A stretch of 64,000 nucleotides of DNA from Lutibacter sp. A64 (GCF_022429565.1 NZ_CP092487.1:2808001-2872000), one strand, 5' to 3'; shown: positions 52,904-62,336, counted from the stretch's first letter. The notes: generated from the sequence alone by a model not told the origin. Numbers and translations: made by a program.

Positions 52904-53338
52904 TTATTGCTTGTTAACTTGTTTTATTGCTTCAGTAAAATCTTCTAAATTATTATCTTTTAAAATTAAATGTATAGCTTCATCTGCAATTTTTTCGGCA
53001 TTATTTATTGGAAATCCTAAACCAACACATATTTTTATTAAAACACTTGCCTCTTCTTTAGATACAGACCCATCAGCATAAATCATTTTTGCCAAATCGT
53101 ATAAATGCTCTATTCTATCGTTGTAATTATGAAGCCCTTTTACTGAATATTTTTCAGGATTTTTAATTATACTATTGTATAATTCTTCAGAAATAATCAA
53201 TTTATCAGCTAATTTTTTTAACAATTTTTCTTCTCCCTCCGTAATAATATTATCAGCTAATGCTAATTTTACAATACTTGAAAAATGACCTATTCTTCGT
53301 TCCTCATCACCACTAAATTTGTAATTTAATACAGACAT
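52904..53338 (-). CDS. TerB-family protein
   Basis: 144 residues, all helical: two related segments (LALADNIITEGEEKLLKKLAD and MIYADGSVSKEEASVLIKIC), the acidic EF-hand-like pattern of TerB proteins with D-x-x-(I/V)-(T/S)-x-E-E. Probably a cytoplasmic metal- or membrane-stress-associated protein; no other ter gene is near. It stands alone, divergent from mfd. Confidence 0.82.
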   Translation of the reverse strand: MSVLNYKFSGDEERRIGHFSSIVKLALADNIITEGEEKLLKKLADKLIISEELYNSIIKNPEKYSVKGLHNYNDRIEHLYDLAKMIYADGSVSKEEASVLIKICVGLGFPINNAEKIADEAIHLILKDNNLEDFTEAIKQVNKQ

Positions 53339-53490
53339 AAATAATATTTTTTAGAAGGCAAATATAAATAAACCAATATAACAATCGCAATTTATAAAAT
53401 AAATATATCATTAATACTTTATTAGAATTACTTTTTTATTAAATTTTTAATTACGTTACTACTGCTTACGGAAAAATTAGTATTCTTTTT

Positions 53491-53517
53491 TTGATTTTCT
53501 ATAAAATGCTACCTTTG
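53491..53517 (+). promoter_or_regulatory. Bacteroidota-type promoter of mfd
   Basis: TTG at 53491-53493 and TACCTTTG at 53510-53517 (TAnnTTTG), 16 nt apart; the TTG start codon of mfd is 17 nt downstream. Confidence 0.6.
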
Positions 53518-53534
53518 ACCAAAATTTGTAATAA

Positions 53535-56500
53535 TTGAGCACCCAAAATATTATAAAAACCTACGAACAAATTGTTGAAAATAAACAATTAGTTCAACTG
53601 CTTTTAAAAGAAAAACAACAAATCCAAATCTCGAATTTGGTTGGATCATCGTTGTCTTTTATTATCTCAGAAAGTTTTAAAGAAACCGATAAACAGTTCT
53701 TATTAATTTTTAATGATAAAGAAGAAGCTGCTTATTATTTAAACGATTTAGAACACTTATTAAACGATAAAGATGTACTTTTTTATCCAGGTTCTTACCG
53801 TAGGCCTTACCAAATTGAAGAAGTTGACAATGCCAATGTTTTATTGCGTTCTGAAGTTTTAAACCGTTTAAATTCTAGAAAAAAACCAGCTTTAATTGTT
53901 ACCTATCCAGATGCCTTGTTTGAACAAGTTGTTACAAAAGCCGAATTAAATAGAAACACTCTTAAAATTGGTGTAAACGACAATTTAACCCTCGATTTTG
54001 TAAATGAAGTCTTGTTTGAATACCATTTTAACCGTGTAGATTTTGTTACCGAACCTGGTGAATTTTCTGTACGTGGTGGTATTATTGATGTATTTTCGTT
54101 TTCTAACGACGAACCTTACAGAATAGAATTTTTTGGAGACGAAGTAGATAGTATTAGAACTTTTGATGTAGAAACCCAACTCTCTACCGAAAAGCTAACA
54201 AAAGTTAGCATAATGCCAAATGTTGAAAATAAAACCTTAGATGAAAAACGCGATAGTTTTTTAAAGTACATTTCTCCTAAAACCGTTGTTTTTACTAAAA
54301 ATGTAACACTTTTTACCGATAGATTAACCAAACTTTTTACAAAAGCCGAAGAAGCTTTTGAACAACTAACAACCGCTATTAACCACGCAAAACCAAGTGA
54401 ACTTTTTTGTAATGGCGAACTTATAAAAAAACAATTACAAGATTTTACAACAGTAGAAATTGTAAACGCACTTCAAACAGGAGTTAATACAAAAACACAA
54501 CAAAAAATACTTAAAAACAATGAAAATAATGTTGTAATTTTCAATACAAAACCTCAACCTGCATTTAATAAACAATTTGATTTATTAATTGAAAATTTTC
54601 ATCAAAATTCTGAAAAAGGATATACCAATTACCTGTTTTGCGATTCTCAAAAACAAGCCGATCGTTTTCATGATATTTTTAAAGACCATGATACAGAAAT
54701 TGAATACAAAACCATTGTTTTTCCATTATACCAAGGTTTTATAGATGTTGATAATAAATTAGCTTGTTATACCGATCATCAAATTTTTGAACGTTATCAT
54801 AAATTTAGATTAAAAAATGGCTACGCTAAAAAACAATCTATAAGCTTAAAAGAACTAACAAATCTAGAAATTGGAGATTTTGTTACGCATATAGATCACG
54901 GAATTGGAAAATTTGGTGGACTTCAAAAAATAGATGTTGAAGGGAAAAAACAAGAAGCTATTAAACTTATTTATGGAGAACGCGATATTTTATACATTAG
55001 CATTCACTCGCTTCATAAAATTTCAAAATACAACGGAAAAGATGGTAAAGCGCCTAAATTACACAAATTAGGCTCTAAAGTTTGGAAAAATCTTAAACAA
55101 AAAACCAAATCTCGTATTCGCCATGTTGCTTATAATTTAATTGAATTGTATGCTAAACGAAAGTTTCAAAAAGGCTTTCAATACAGTCCAGATAGCTATT
55201 TACAACACGAACTAGAAGCTAGTTTTTTATACGAAGACACACCAGATCAATCTACTTCTACACAAGATGTAAAAAACGATATGGAAAGTGAACAGCCAAT
55301 GGACAGATTGGTGTGTGGAGACGTTGGTTTTGGAAAAACTGAAGTTGCTATTAGAGCTGCTTTTAAAGCTGTAGACAACGGAAAGCAAGTCGCTATCTTA
55401 GTACCAACTACTATTTTAGCTTTTCAACATTTTAAAACTTTTAGCGAACGTTTAAAAGATTTTCCAGTAACTGTAGATTATTTAAACCGTTTTAGAACTG
55501 CAAAACAACGAAAAGGTGTATTAGAAGGCTTAGAAAAAGGCTCGGTTGATATTGTTATTGGTACGCATCAACTAACAAATGCTTCTATAAAATATAAAGA
55601 TTTAGGACTTTTAATTGTTGATGAAGAGCAAAAATTTGGTGTTGCTGTAAAAGACAAACTAAAAACCATTAAAGAAAATATAGATACGTTAACATTAACC
55701 GCAACTCCAATACCTAGAACCTTGCAATTTAGTTTAATGGCTGCACGTGATTTATCGGTTATAAGCACACCGCCACCAAACCGTGTTCCAATTGAAAGTA
55801 ATGTAATCCGTTTAAATGAAGAAATTATTCGTGATGCTATTCGCTATGAAATACAACGTGGTGGACAAGTATATTTTATTCATAATAGAATTGAAAATAT
55901 TAAAGAAGTTGCTGGTTTATTACAACGCTTAATTCCAGATGCTAAAATTGGTATTGGCCACGGACAAATGGAAGGTAAAAAGTTAGAACAATTAATGCTC
56001 TCTTTTATCAATAATGAATTTGATGTATTGGTTTCAACAACCATTATAGAAAGTGGTTTAGACGTGCCAAATGCCAACACCATTTTTATAAATAATGCCA
56101 ATAATTTTGGACTTTCAGATTTACATCAAATGCGCGGTAGAGTTGGACGTTCAAACAAAAAGGCTTTTTGTTATTTTATTACGCCGCCATACCATATGAT
56201 GACAGACGATGCCAGAAAACGTATTGAAGCAATTTCAATGTTTACCGATTTAGGAAGTGGAATTAATATTGCAATGAAAGATCTAGAAATACGTGGTGCT
56301 GGAGATTTATTAGGTGGTGAACAAAGTGGTTTTATTAACGATATTGGTTTTGATACCTATCAGAAAATTTTAACTGAAACCATAGAAGAATTAAAAGAAA
56401 ATGAGTTTAAAGACTTATATAAAGACGATTTAGACAAGCCAAAAGAATATGTAAAAGAAATTCAAATTGATACAGATTTTGAAATTCTATTTCCCGATGA

Positions 56501-56909
56501 TTATATCAATGTAATTTCAGAAAGATTGAGCTTATATAATAAATTAGGAGAACTTAAGACCGAAGAAAAATTAAAACAATTTGAAGTAGAATTAATCGAT
56601 AGATTTGGAGAACTTCCAACGCAAGTGGTAGATTTATTAAATAGCGTTCGTATAAAATGGATTGCCAAAAAATTAGGTATAGAACGTTTAATTTTGAAGA
56701 AAAATAGAATGTTGTGCTATTTTATTTCAGACCAACAAAGTTCTTATTACCAAACACCAACTTTTACAAGCGTGTTACAATATTTACAAAAAAACCCTAC
56801 AACCTGTGTAATGAAAGAAAAAGAAACCAAAGCAGGTTTACGATTATTACTTACTTTTATAAAAATTACATCTATTAAAAAAGCTTTAGAAACACTTCAA
56901 AAAATTTAA
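53535..56909 (+). CDS. mfd: Transcription-repair coupling factor
   Basis: 1124 residues starting at TTG (53535). UvrB-homology modules (about 1-400, with FYPGSYRRPYQIEEVDNANVL and FSVRGGIIDVFSF), the RNA polymerase-interacting domain (LEIGDFVTHIDHGIGKFGGL), a RecG-like translocase with Walker A GDVGFGKTEVA, DEEQKFGV, LTATPIPRTL and MRGRVGRSNKKAFCYF, and the TRCF C-terminal domain (about 990-1100). It removes stalled RNA polymerase at lesions and recruits UvrA. The downstream EamA gene begins directly after its stop. Confidence 0.96.
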   Translation: MSTQNIIKTYEQIVENKQLVQLLLKEKQQIQISNLVGSSLSFIISESFKETDKQFLLIFNDKEEAAYYLNDLEHLLNDKDVLFYPGSYRRPYQIEEVDNANVLLRSEVLNRLNSRKKPALIVTYPDALFEQVVTKAELNRNTLKIGVNDNLTLDFVNEVLFEYHFNRVDFVTEPGEFSVRGGIIDVFSFSNDEPYRIEFFGDEVDSIRTFDVETQLSTEKLTKVSIMPNVENKTLDEKRDSFLKYISPKTVVFTKNVTLFTDRLTKLFTKAEEAFEQLTTAINHAKPSELFCNGELIKKQLQDFTTVEIVNALQTGVNTKTQQKILKNNENNVVIFNTKPQPAFNKQFDLLIENFHQNSEKGYTNYLFCDSQKQADRFHDIFKDHDTEIEYKTIVFPLYQGFIDVDNKLACYTDHQIFERYHKFRLKNGYAKKQSISLKELTNLEIGDFVTHIDHGIGKFGGLQKIDVEGKKQEAIKLIYGERDILYISIHSLHKISKYNGKDGKAPKLHKLGSKVWKNLKQKTKSRIRHVAYNLIELYAKRKFQKGFQYSPDSYLQHELEASFLYEDTPDQSTSTQDVKNDMESEQPMDRLVCGDVGFGKTEVAIRAAFKAVDNGKQVAILVPTTILAFQHFKTFSERLKDFPVTVDYLNRFRTAKQRKGVLEGLEKGSVDIVIGTHQLTNASIKYKDLGLLIVDEEQKFGVAVKDKLKTIKENIDTLTLTATPIPRTLQFSLMAARDLSVISTPPPNRVPIESNVIRLNEEIIRDAIRYEIQRGGQVYFIHNRIENIKEVAGLLQRLIPDAKIGIGHGQMEGKKLEQLMLSFINNEFDVLVSTTIIESGLDVPNANTIFINNANNFGLSDLHQMRGRVGRSNKKAFCYFITPPYHMMTDDARKRIEAISMFTDLGSGINIAMKDLEIRGAGDLLGGEQSGFINDIGFDTYQKILTETIEELKENEFKDLYKDDLDKPKEYVKEIQIDTDFEILFPDDYINVISERLSLYNKLGELKTEEKLKQFEVELIDRFGELPTQVVDLLNSVRIKWIAKKLGIERLILKKNRMLCYFISDQQSSYYQTPTFTSVLQYLQKNPTTCVMKEKETKAGLRLLLTFIKITSIKKALETLQKI

Positions 56910-57767
56910 ATGAAAAAGCAGCAATTAAAAAATATATTCGATCTTAATATTGCTGTTATTTTAATGAGTACTTCTGGCGTTTTAGGAAAGTCTATTTTAT
57001 TTCCACCAGAAATTACAATTTGGTGGAGATGTCTTTTTACCGCTTTTATTATTGGATTATTTTGTTGGTATAAAAAATACAATTTAAAAATAAAAAGTAA
57101 AAAAGACGCTGTTTCATTACTTTTAAGTGGTTTTTTATTAGGAGGCCATTGGGTTACTTATTTTTATGCTTTACATCTATCAAACGTTGCTATTGGTATG
57201 CTCTCATTATTTACATACCCAATAATAACAACGCTTTTAGAACCGCTCTTTTTTAAAACAAAATTAAGTAAATACCAATTAGTATTAGGAGCAATAATTA
57301 TTGTTGGAATCTATTTTTTAACTCCAGAAATGAATTTTGATAACAACGATACTAAAGGTGTTTTAATGGGAATTCTTTCTGCTTGTTTTTATGCGGTTAG
57401 AAATATTATTACCAAAAGAAATGTACATCATTACAATGCTTCTATAGTAATGCTTTATCAATTAATTGTAGTTGTTTTAATTTTATGGCCTTTTAGCATT
57501 ACTTACAATTATGTAGATACTTCAAACTGGATTAAGATTGCTTCTCTAGCATTAATTACAACCGCATTAGGACATACTTTATTTGTAAATAGTTTTAAAA
57601 ATTTTACTATTAGTACCGCAAGTATTATGGGAAGTATGAGCCCTATTTATGGAATTATTTTAGGAGTTATTTTCTTATCTGAAATTCCTTCAACAACCAC
57701 ATTATTTGGTGGCGCACTTATATTGGCTACCGTTTTTATAGAAAGCATTAAATCAACCAAAAAGTAA
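56910..57767 (+). CDS. EamA/DMT-superfamily transporter
   Basis: 285 residues, ten membrane segments in two EamA halves (LNIAVILMSTSGVLGKSILF, and after the middle GVLMGILSACFYAVRNIITK). Its ATG starts on the base after the mfd stop codon, so it is expected to be translated by coupling with mfd. Probably exports a metabolite or amino acid; the substrate is unknown. Confidence 0.88.
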   Translation: MKKQQLKNIFDLNIAVILMSTSGVLGKSILFPPEITIWWRCLFTAFIIGLFCWYKKYNLKIKSKKDAVSLLLSGFLLGGHWVTYFYALHLSNVAIGMLSLFTYPIITTLLEPLFFKTKLSKYQLVLGAIIIVGIYFLTPEMNFDNNDTKGVLMGILSACFYAVRNIITKRNVHHYNASIVMLYQLIVVVLILWPFSITYNYVDTSNWIKIASLALITTALGHTLFVNSFKNFTISTASIMGSMSPIYGIILGVIFLSEIPSTTTLFGGALILATVFIESIKSTKK

Positions 57768-57804
57768 GTTTTAAACTACAGCAATAACTTATTTAAAATA
57801 GCAG

Positions 57805-57812
57805 TAACTTTG
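57805..57812 (+). promoter_or_regulatory. Promoter -7 box of rsmI
   Basis: TAACTTTG matches TAnnTTTG and is 23 nt before the TTG start codon. No clear -33 TTG is visible. Confidence 0.45.
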
Positions 57813-57835
57813 CGTATCATAAATTATTTAATATT

Positions 57836-58516
57836 TTGGAATCAAAACTATATTTAGTACCAACACCTATTGGAAATTTAGAAGATATAACTTTTAGAGC
57901 TATAAAAGTTTTAAAAGAAGTAGATTTAATTTTAGCTGAAGACACACGTACCAGCGGAAAATTATTAAAACATTTTGAAATTTCTACGCATATGCACAGT
58001 CACCATATGCATAACGAGCATAAAACAGTAGATAACATAGTAAAACGTATTAAAAGTGGTGAAGCTATTGCCTTAATTTCTGATGCAGGTACTCCAGCAA
58101 TTTCAGATCCAGGGTTTTTATTAACACGCGCTTGTATAGAAAACGACATTGAAATTGAGTGTTTACCAGGTGCAACAGCTTTTGTTCCTGCATTGGTAAA
58201 TAGCGGTTTACCAAACGATAAATTTGTTTTTGAAGGCTTTTTACCTGTAAAAAAAGGACGACAAACGCGTTTCACTTTTTTAGCTGAAGAAACCCGAACT
58301 ATTATTTTTTATGAATCGCCTCATAAATTGATAAAAACACTCACTAATTTTGTTGAATATTTTGGAGCAGACCGTCCAGTTTCAGTTTCTCGAGAACTTA
58401 CTAAATTATACGAAGAAACAGTAAGAGGAACCGTTGCAGAAGTGCTTGAACATTTTACAAAAACTGCTCCAAAAGGTGAATTTGTTATTGTTTTAGGAGG
58501 AAAAAATACTAAGTAA
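57836..58516 (+). CDS. rsmI: 16S rRNA (cytidine(1402)-2'-O)-methyltransferase
   Basis: 226 residues from a TTG start at 57836 (MESKLYLVPTPIGNLEDITFRAI, the family's invariant start). Tetrapyrrole-methylase fold: LAEDTRTSGKLLKHF, the SAM-loop ALISDAGTPAISDPGF, LPGATAFVPALV and YESPHKLIKTL. It methylates C1402 of 16S rRNA in the decoding centre. It is somewhat shorter at the C-terminus than E. coli RsmI, as usual in this phylum. Faces the minus-strand phosphatase/nuclease gene tail to tail. Confidence 0.94.
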   Translation: MESKLYLVPTPIGNLEDITFRAIKVLKEVDLILAEDTRTSGKLLKHFEISTHMHSHHMHNEHKTVDNIVKRIKSGEAIALISDAGTPAISDPGFLLTRACIENDIEIECLPGATAFVPALVNSGLPNDKFVFEGFLPVKKGRQTRFTFLAEETRTIIFYESPHKLIKTLTNFVEYFGADRPVSVSRELTKLYEETVRGTVAEVLEHFTKTAPKGEFVIVLGGKNTK

Positions 58517-58521
58517 TTTTT

Positions 58522-59376
58522 TTATTCTAATGTTAAACTTATAAAAATAGGAAAATGATCTGATGGATATTTTAAATCTATTGAATTAGACAATACACCA
58601 TACTTTTTAACTTTAATTTTTGAAGATTTAGAAAGCATAATATAATCTATTCTTCTTGTAACTAATTCATTAAATTTAAAATTATTAAATGTTCCGTTAG
58701 GTCCAAAAATAGTTTTTGCTTTTTCTTTAGAATCTACTAAGGTTTGTTTAATATTTTTTATCACTTCACTATTTGGTTCTACATTAAAATCACCCATAAC
58801 AATAACTGGTAAATCATCAGTATTTAAATCTGATATTTTTTTTAAAATTAATTGTATACCATTTAATCGAGCCTGATTTCCAATATGATCTAAATGTGTA
58901 TTAAATACCCATATTTTTCTATTTGTTTCATGTATTGTAAAAAGTCCATATGTACAAATTCTAGGATAAGCAGCATCCCAACCTTTTGAAATTTCAGTTG
59001 GTGTTTCTGAAAGCCAAAATGTATTCTCTTGTTCAACGCTTACTTTGTCTGCATTGTAAAAAATTGCTGAAAATTCGCCTTTATTTTCTCCATCTCTCCC
59101 CTTACCAATAGCTTTATAATTTTTTAAAGCATCTTTTAAATCTGTCATTTGGTTAGGCCTAGCTTCTTGTACACCAAATATATCTGGACTATAAAATAAT
59201 ATTTGTGAACTCAAAAAATCTTTTCGATTTTTCCAAGCATTTTCTCCATCAGAAGCAACATCTAATCTAATGTTGTAAGTCATTATATCAAGATTGTGCT
59301 CTATTGCTGGTTTATCGGATTTACAACCAAAAAAACTCATACATAAAACCACAATAGAAACTAAATAATATTTCAT
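58522..59376 (-). CDS. Endonuclease/exonuclease/phosphatase family lipoprotein
   Basis: 284 residues. Lipoprotein signal with lipobox SFFGC (C18). EEP fold motifs: MTYNIRLD, FGVQEARPNQ, FNTHLDHIGNQAR, MGDFNVEPNS and PSDHFPIF, with the catalytic D, N and H present. Secreted EEP proteins of Bacteroidota can be phosphodiesterases or extracellular nucleases. Its start is only 6 nt from the stop of the GH16 remnant, so it was once expressed with a polysaccharide-degrading gene; an IS now stands upstream. Confidence 0.87.
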   Translation of the reverse strand: MKYYLVSIVVLCMSFFGCKSDKPAIEHNLDIMTYNIRLDVASDGENAWKNRKDFLSSQILFYSPDIFGVQEARPNQMTDLKDALKNYKAIGKGRDGENKGEFSAIFYNADKVSVEQENTFWLSETPTEISKGWDAAYPRICTYGLFTIHETNRKIWVFNTHLDHIGNQARLNGIQLILKKISDLNTDDLPVIVMGDFNVEPNSEVIKNIKQTLVDSKEKAKTIFGPNGTFNNFKFNELVTRRIDYIMLSKSSKIKVKKYGVLSNSIDLKYPSDHFPIFISLTLE

Positions 59377-59382
59377 AAATAT

Positions 59383-59507
59383 CTATTCTTTTATTTGAAA
59401 AACACGTACATAATCTACCACCATTTTCTGTGGAAAAATAGTATCATCTATACCTTCTCTTCCTCCCCAACTACCACCAACAGCAACATGGACTTGCAAC
59501 AAAACAT
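59383..59507 (-). pseudogene. C-terminal remnant of a GH16-type glycoside hydrolase
   Basis: About 40 codons ending in TAG at 59383-59385. The residues read VHVAVGGSWGG, then REGIDDTIFPQKMVVDYVRV and FQIKE. This is the conserved end of GH16 beta-glucanases (laminarinase type; VAVGG-W-G and DYVRVYQ). The upstream part is gone: at 59508 the sequence passes straight into the terminal inverted repeat of an IS3-family element, and beyond the element (60757 onward) no GH16 sequence resumes. So the enzyme is dead here. Confidence 0.85.
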
Positions 59508-59527
59508 TGGACAATTAATTGCGAGAT

Positions 59528-60361
59528 TTAAGCGGCTACATTTTGATTATACATTTCTGTTTCAAATTCATTAATAGTTTTATAACCTAAAGTTGAGTGT
59601 ATCCTTCTTTTATTATACCAAGTTTCTATCCAACTAAAGATTGATAGTTCTGCCTGAGATCTATAATTGTATTTGTGTTTATAAACCCATTCTGTTTTTA
59701 AGCTTTTGAAAAAGGATTCTGCAACCGCATTATCCCAACAATTCCCTTTTCTACTCATAGATTGTGTTACTAGCCCCTTGTAATTTTTAATAATATCTGT
59801 AAAACGACTACTAGCATACTGAACTCCCCTGTCAGAATGAAAAATGAGTTCTTCTTTAATTACAGTCGATTTAACAGCCATATTCCAAGCAGAGATTATA
59901 GTGTCTTTAGTTGTTAAATTATCACTCATAGACCACCCAATTATTTTTCTGTTAAACAAATCTATAACGACCGTTAAATACATCCATCCTTGTTTAGTTT
60001 CTATATAAGTGATATCCGACACCCATACTTGATTTTTTCTAGAGACTTCAAAGTTTTGATTTAAAATATTTGCTGCTACAGAATATTTATGATTGCTATC
60101 TGTAGTTACTTTAAATTTTCGTATTCTTCTAGCAAATAACCCGTTAACCCTCATAATTCTAGCTACTCTTGGTTTAGAAATATAATGACCTAGCTTTTCT
60201 AATGCGGCTTTTATTCTTGGAGCTCCATAGCTTTCAAAACTATCATTAAAGATAGTAACAATCATTGCTGACAGCTTCTGATTATATAACCAAAGATCTG
60301 ACGCCTTAGCCTTTAACCAATTATAATAACCGCTAGTACTTACTTTTAATACTTTACACAT
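59528..60361 (-). CDS. IS3-family transposase OrfB (DDE integrase)
   Basis: 277 residues from the internal ATG; in the frameshift product it is the C-terminal part, its frame being open upstream through LLQERQEKFRFIKHHKFKFS. N-terminal HTH_21 region (SFESYGAPRIKAALEKLGHYISKPRVARIM) and the rve domain with the DDE triad in DITYIE, FHSDRGVQYAS and AVAESFFKSLKTEW. The C-terminal RRIHSTLGYKT is typical. All catalytic residues are intact, so the element may still be active. Confidence 0.93.
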   Translation of the reverse strand: MCKVLKVSTSGYYNWLKAKASDLWLYNQKLSAMIVTIFNDSFESYGAPRIKAALEKLGHYISKPRVARIMRVNGLFARRIRKFKVTTDSNHKYSVAANILNQNFEVSRKNQVWVSDITYIETKQGWMYLTVVIDLFNRKIIGWSMSDNLTTKDTIISAWNMAVKSTVIKEELIFHSDRGVQYASSRFTDIIKNYKGLVTQSMSRKGNCWDNAVAESFFKSLKTEWVYKHKYNYRSQAELSIFSWIETWYNKRRIHSTLGYKTINEFETEMYNQNVAA

Positions 60362-60393
60362 CTTCTCAACTGAAAATTTAAATTTATGGTGTT

Positions 60394-60708
60394 TTATAAA
60401 CCTGAATTTCTCTTGTCGCTCTTGGAGAAGATGCTCACCGCCTTTTTTAATATCTCATTTTCTTCTGAAACATCTTTTAACTGACGCTTTAATAACGCTA
60501 GTTCTTTTTGCTCATCTGTTAATTTTGGCTTCCCTCGACCTAGAAAACTGTTCTTCCCATAATCTTGTGACTCACGCCGCCAACGATGTAATACCGAATA
60601 TGGGATATCCAATTCCTCACATATTTGCTTAACACTACCTCGTGCATAGCTTAATTCTAAGGCCTTTTGTTTAAATGATGTACTGTAATTTCTGTGTTGT
60701 CTTTTCAT
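60394..60708 (-). CDS. IS3-family transposase OrfA (HTH protein)
   Basis: 104 residues: an HTH (KRQHRNYSTSFKQKALELSYARG, then VKQICEELDIPYSVLHRWRRE) and a C-terminal leucine-zipper-like coiled coil (LALLKRQLKDVSEENEILKKAV). The slippery heptamer A_AAA_AAG lies on the minus strand at 60448-60442, in frame with the codons for LKK; a -1 shift there gives the OrfAB transposase. OrfA alone is thought to regulate transposition. Confidence 0.93.
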   Translation of the reverse strand: MKRQHRNYSTSFKQKALELSYARGSVKQICEELDIPYSVLHRWRRESQDYGKNSFLGRGKPKLTDEQKELALLKRQLKDVSEENEILKKAVSIFSKSDKRNSGL

Positions 60709-60848
60709 AATTCAAAGTTAATTTAAGTAACTCTAAATCTCGCATCTTTATGTCCAGTCTAATGTAGTAATTCCAAATTTAGTTTTCTTCAATATTAATC
60801 TTGTTTAAAAAGAGTTTTAAAACAGTACATTTGAAAATTACACTAAAC

Positions 60849-61892
60849 TTATTCTTTTAGATTTATATATGACAAGGTATAAGGCTTACTGTGTTTCGTG
60901 TTTTTCATTCCTTTAGCAACCATTAAATCAAAATTCGAAATAATTAATTTATCTCCGTAAACAATTAAATCTGCTGGTTGATCTAATGCCCCATTTTCAC
61001 CATCATTATCAGGATATTGAGCAAGAATTGTTACTTTTTTATTAGTATCAACCTTAAATATTTGGTTTTGTGCAAAACCTGCTACATATAAATTCCCTTT
61101 TAAATCAATATTAATTCCATCAGGAGCAACAGTTATAGGTAATTTTACGTAAACCTCATCATTACTTACTGTACCTTCAGGTGTTAATGTTAGTTTATAA
61201 ATAGTTGCATCACCCAAGTTTCCAACCAATAAATTACCTTCTTTATTAAAAACCAAACCATCTAAACCTACTTGTCTATTTGGGTTTTGCGTTATAGAAG
61301 TGTAAATTAAATTTTTATCTGAATTATCATTATTAATTGTAATATTTCTATCTGAAATTTTAAAGCAATACACACCGCTAACAACTTTATCTTTTTTAAG
61401 TTTTGGTAAATTGGTTTGAGTAACATAAACGGCTCCATTATAATATCTAATTCCGTTTATTGAATTAAATCCTGAAGCAATAATTTCTGTATTAATCAAC
61501 GTATTTTCATTAAAAGTCATTCTTAAAAGTCGCCCTTTATTACCTTGATTGTCACAAACATAAAGCACACCCTTATCGTCATAAGCAATTCCCATTGGTT
61601 TAGACATTCCTGTTTCTTGTAAAACAGGTACATCTACTAATTTTGAAACTTCTCCTTCTTTGGTAATACGCATTAAAACCCCAGGTTTAGACCTGTCTGC
61701 ATAATTTGGACAAGAGAGTGTTAAACTTCCGTCGGGTGCAATATCAAACGCATCTGGAGTTGGACAATAATCTGGTAATTCAACAAATAATTTTGCCGAT
61801 AATATATCTGTTTCATCAACTTGACCAAACGAGTTAAAAGAAGTAAATATGAAACAATAAAAAAGTAAAAAGCGGTTTTTGAATAAATTCAT
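60849..61892 (-). CDS. SMP-30/gluconolactonase-like secreted beta-propeller
   Basis: 347 residues from the ATG at 61892 (MNLFKNRFLLFYCFIF), which gives a clean signal peptide ending NSFGQ; an ATG at 61919 adds nine residues. The rest is an NHL/SMP-30 propeller with repeated blades (FDIAPDGSLTLSC, IAYDDKGVLYVCDNQGNKGRLL, LVFNKEGNLLVGNLGDATIYKL, DGINIDLKGNLYVAGFAQNQIFKV). Probably a periplasmic lactonase or sugar-acid-binding protein. It may have belonged to the polysaccharide locus broken by the IS 93 nt downstream. Confidence 0.82.
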   Translation of the reverse strand: MNLFKNRFLLFYCFIFTSFNSFGQVDETDILSAKLFVELPDYCPTPDAFDIAPDGSLTLSCPNYADRSKPGVLMRITKEGEVSKLVDVPVLQETGMSKPMGIAYDDKGVLYVCDNQGNKGRLLRMTFNENTLINTEIIASGFNSINGIRYYNGAVYVTQTNLPKLKKDKVVSGVYCFKISDRNITINNDNSDKNLIYTSITQNPNRQVGLDGLVFNKEGNLLVGNLGDATIYKLTLTPEGTVSNDEVYVKLPITVAPDGINIDLKGNLYVAGFAQNQIFKVDTNKKVTILAQYPDNDGENGALDQPADLIVYGDKLIISNFDLMVAKGMKNTKHSKPYTLSYINLKE

Positions 61893-62009
61893 AATGATTT
61901 TAGTTATTAGTTGTCTCAAAAATAGAGAACCTATAACTACAAAAATTTCTTAAGATTAACTTAAAGCAACTAAATTTTACCCCTTTGTCTTAATTCAATT
62001 CTAAAAAAG

Positions 62010-62336
62010 TTAATTTTCTTCAGCATCAATCATTTTTTCAAAAAGAATTCCACCTTTAAACATTCCCTTCAAATACGGATGAATTTCTTTTCCTAAATCG
62101 GTTAAACTATATTCAACTCTTGGTGGAACTTCAGGAAAAACTTTTCTATTAATTAAGTTATCTGCCTCTAACTCTTTCAACTGTTTGGTAACCATTCGCT
62201 CACTAATATCTGGCAAAAGTTTTACCAATTCATTATACCTTTTGTCACCTTGAAAAAGGTGCAAAATAATAGTGCTTTTTCGCTTTCCTTTTACAACATT
62301 TATAAACGTATCAATTGGACAGTAACTTTTTTTCAT
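62010..62336 (-). CDS. HxlR-family transcriptional regulator
   Basis: 108 residues with the HxlR winged helix: CPIDTFINVVKGKRKSTIILHLFQG, RYNELVKLLPDISERMVTKQLKELEADNLI and the PPRVEYSLTDLGKE wing. One cysteine (C6) is near the N-terminus, as in redox- or electrophile-sensing HxlR proteins. It is divergent from the YhdH-type oxidoreductase gene across a 130-nt gap that holds TTAGTGCATTAA and TTTACTAGTGTTTA, so it probably controls that gene. Confidence 0.88.
   Translation of the reverse strand: MKKSYCPIDTFINVVKGKRKSTIILHLFQGDKRYNELVKLLPDISERMVTKQLKELEADNLINRKVFPEVPPRVEYSLTDLGKEIHPYLKGMFKGGILFEKMIDAEEN

Larger units (their letters stand above)
59508..60756 (-). mobile_element. IS3-family insertion sequence (about 1.25 kb)
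   Basis: Ends show imperfect terminal inverted repeats: TGGACAATTAATTGCGAG at 59508-59525 and, on the minus strand from 60756, TGGACATAAAGATGCGAG; both then continue ATTTA. The ends follow the IS3 rule TG...CA. It encodes OrfA (60394-60708) and OrfB (59528-60361), joined by a -1 slip at A_AAA_AAG. Flanks are CAT on the left and GTC on the right, so no target duplication is seen; with the lost GH16 body, this suggests a deletion or recombination beside the element. Confidence 0.88.
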
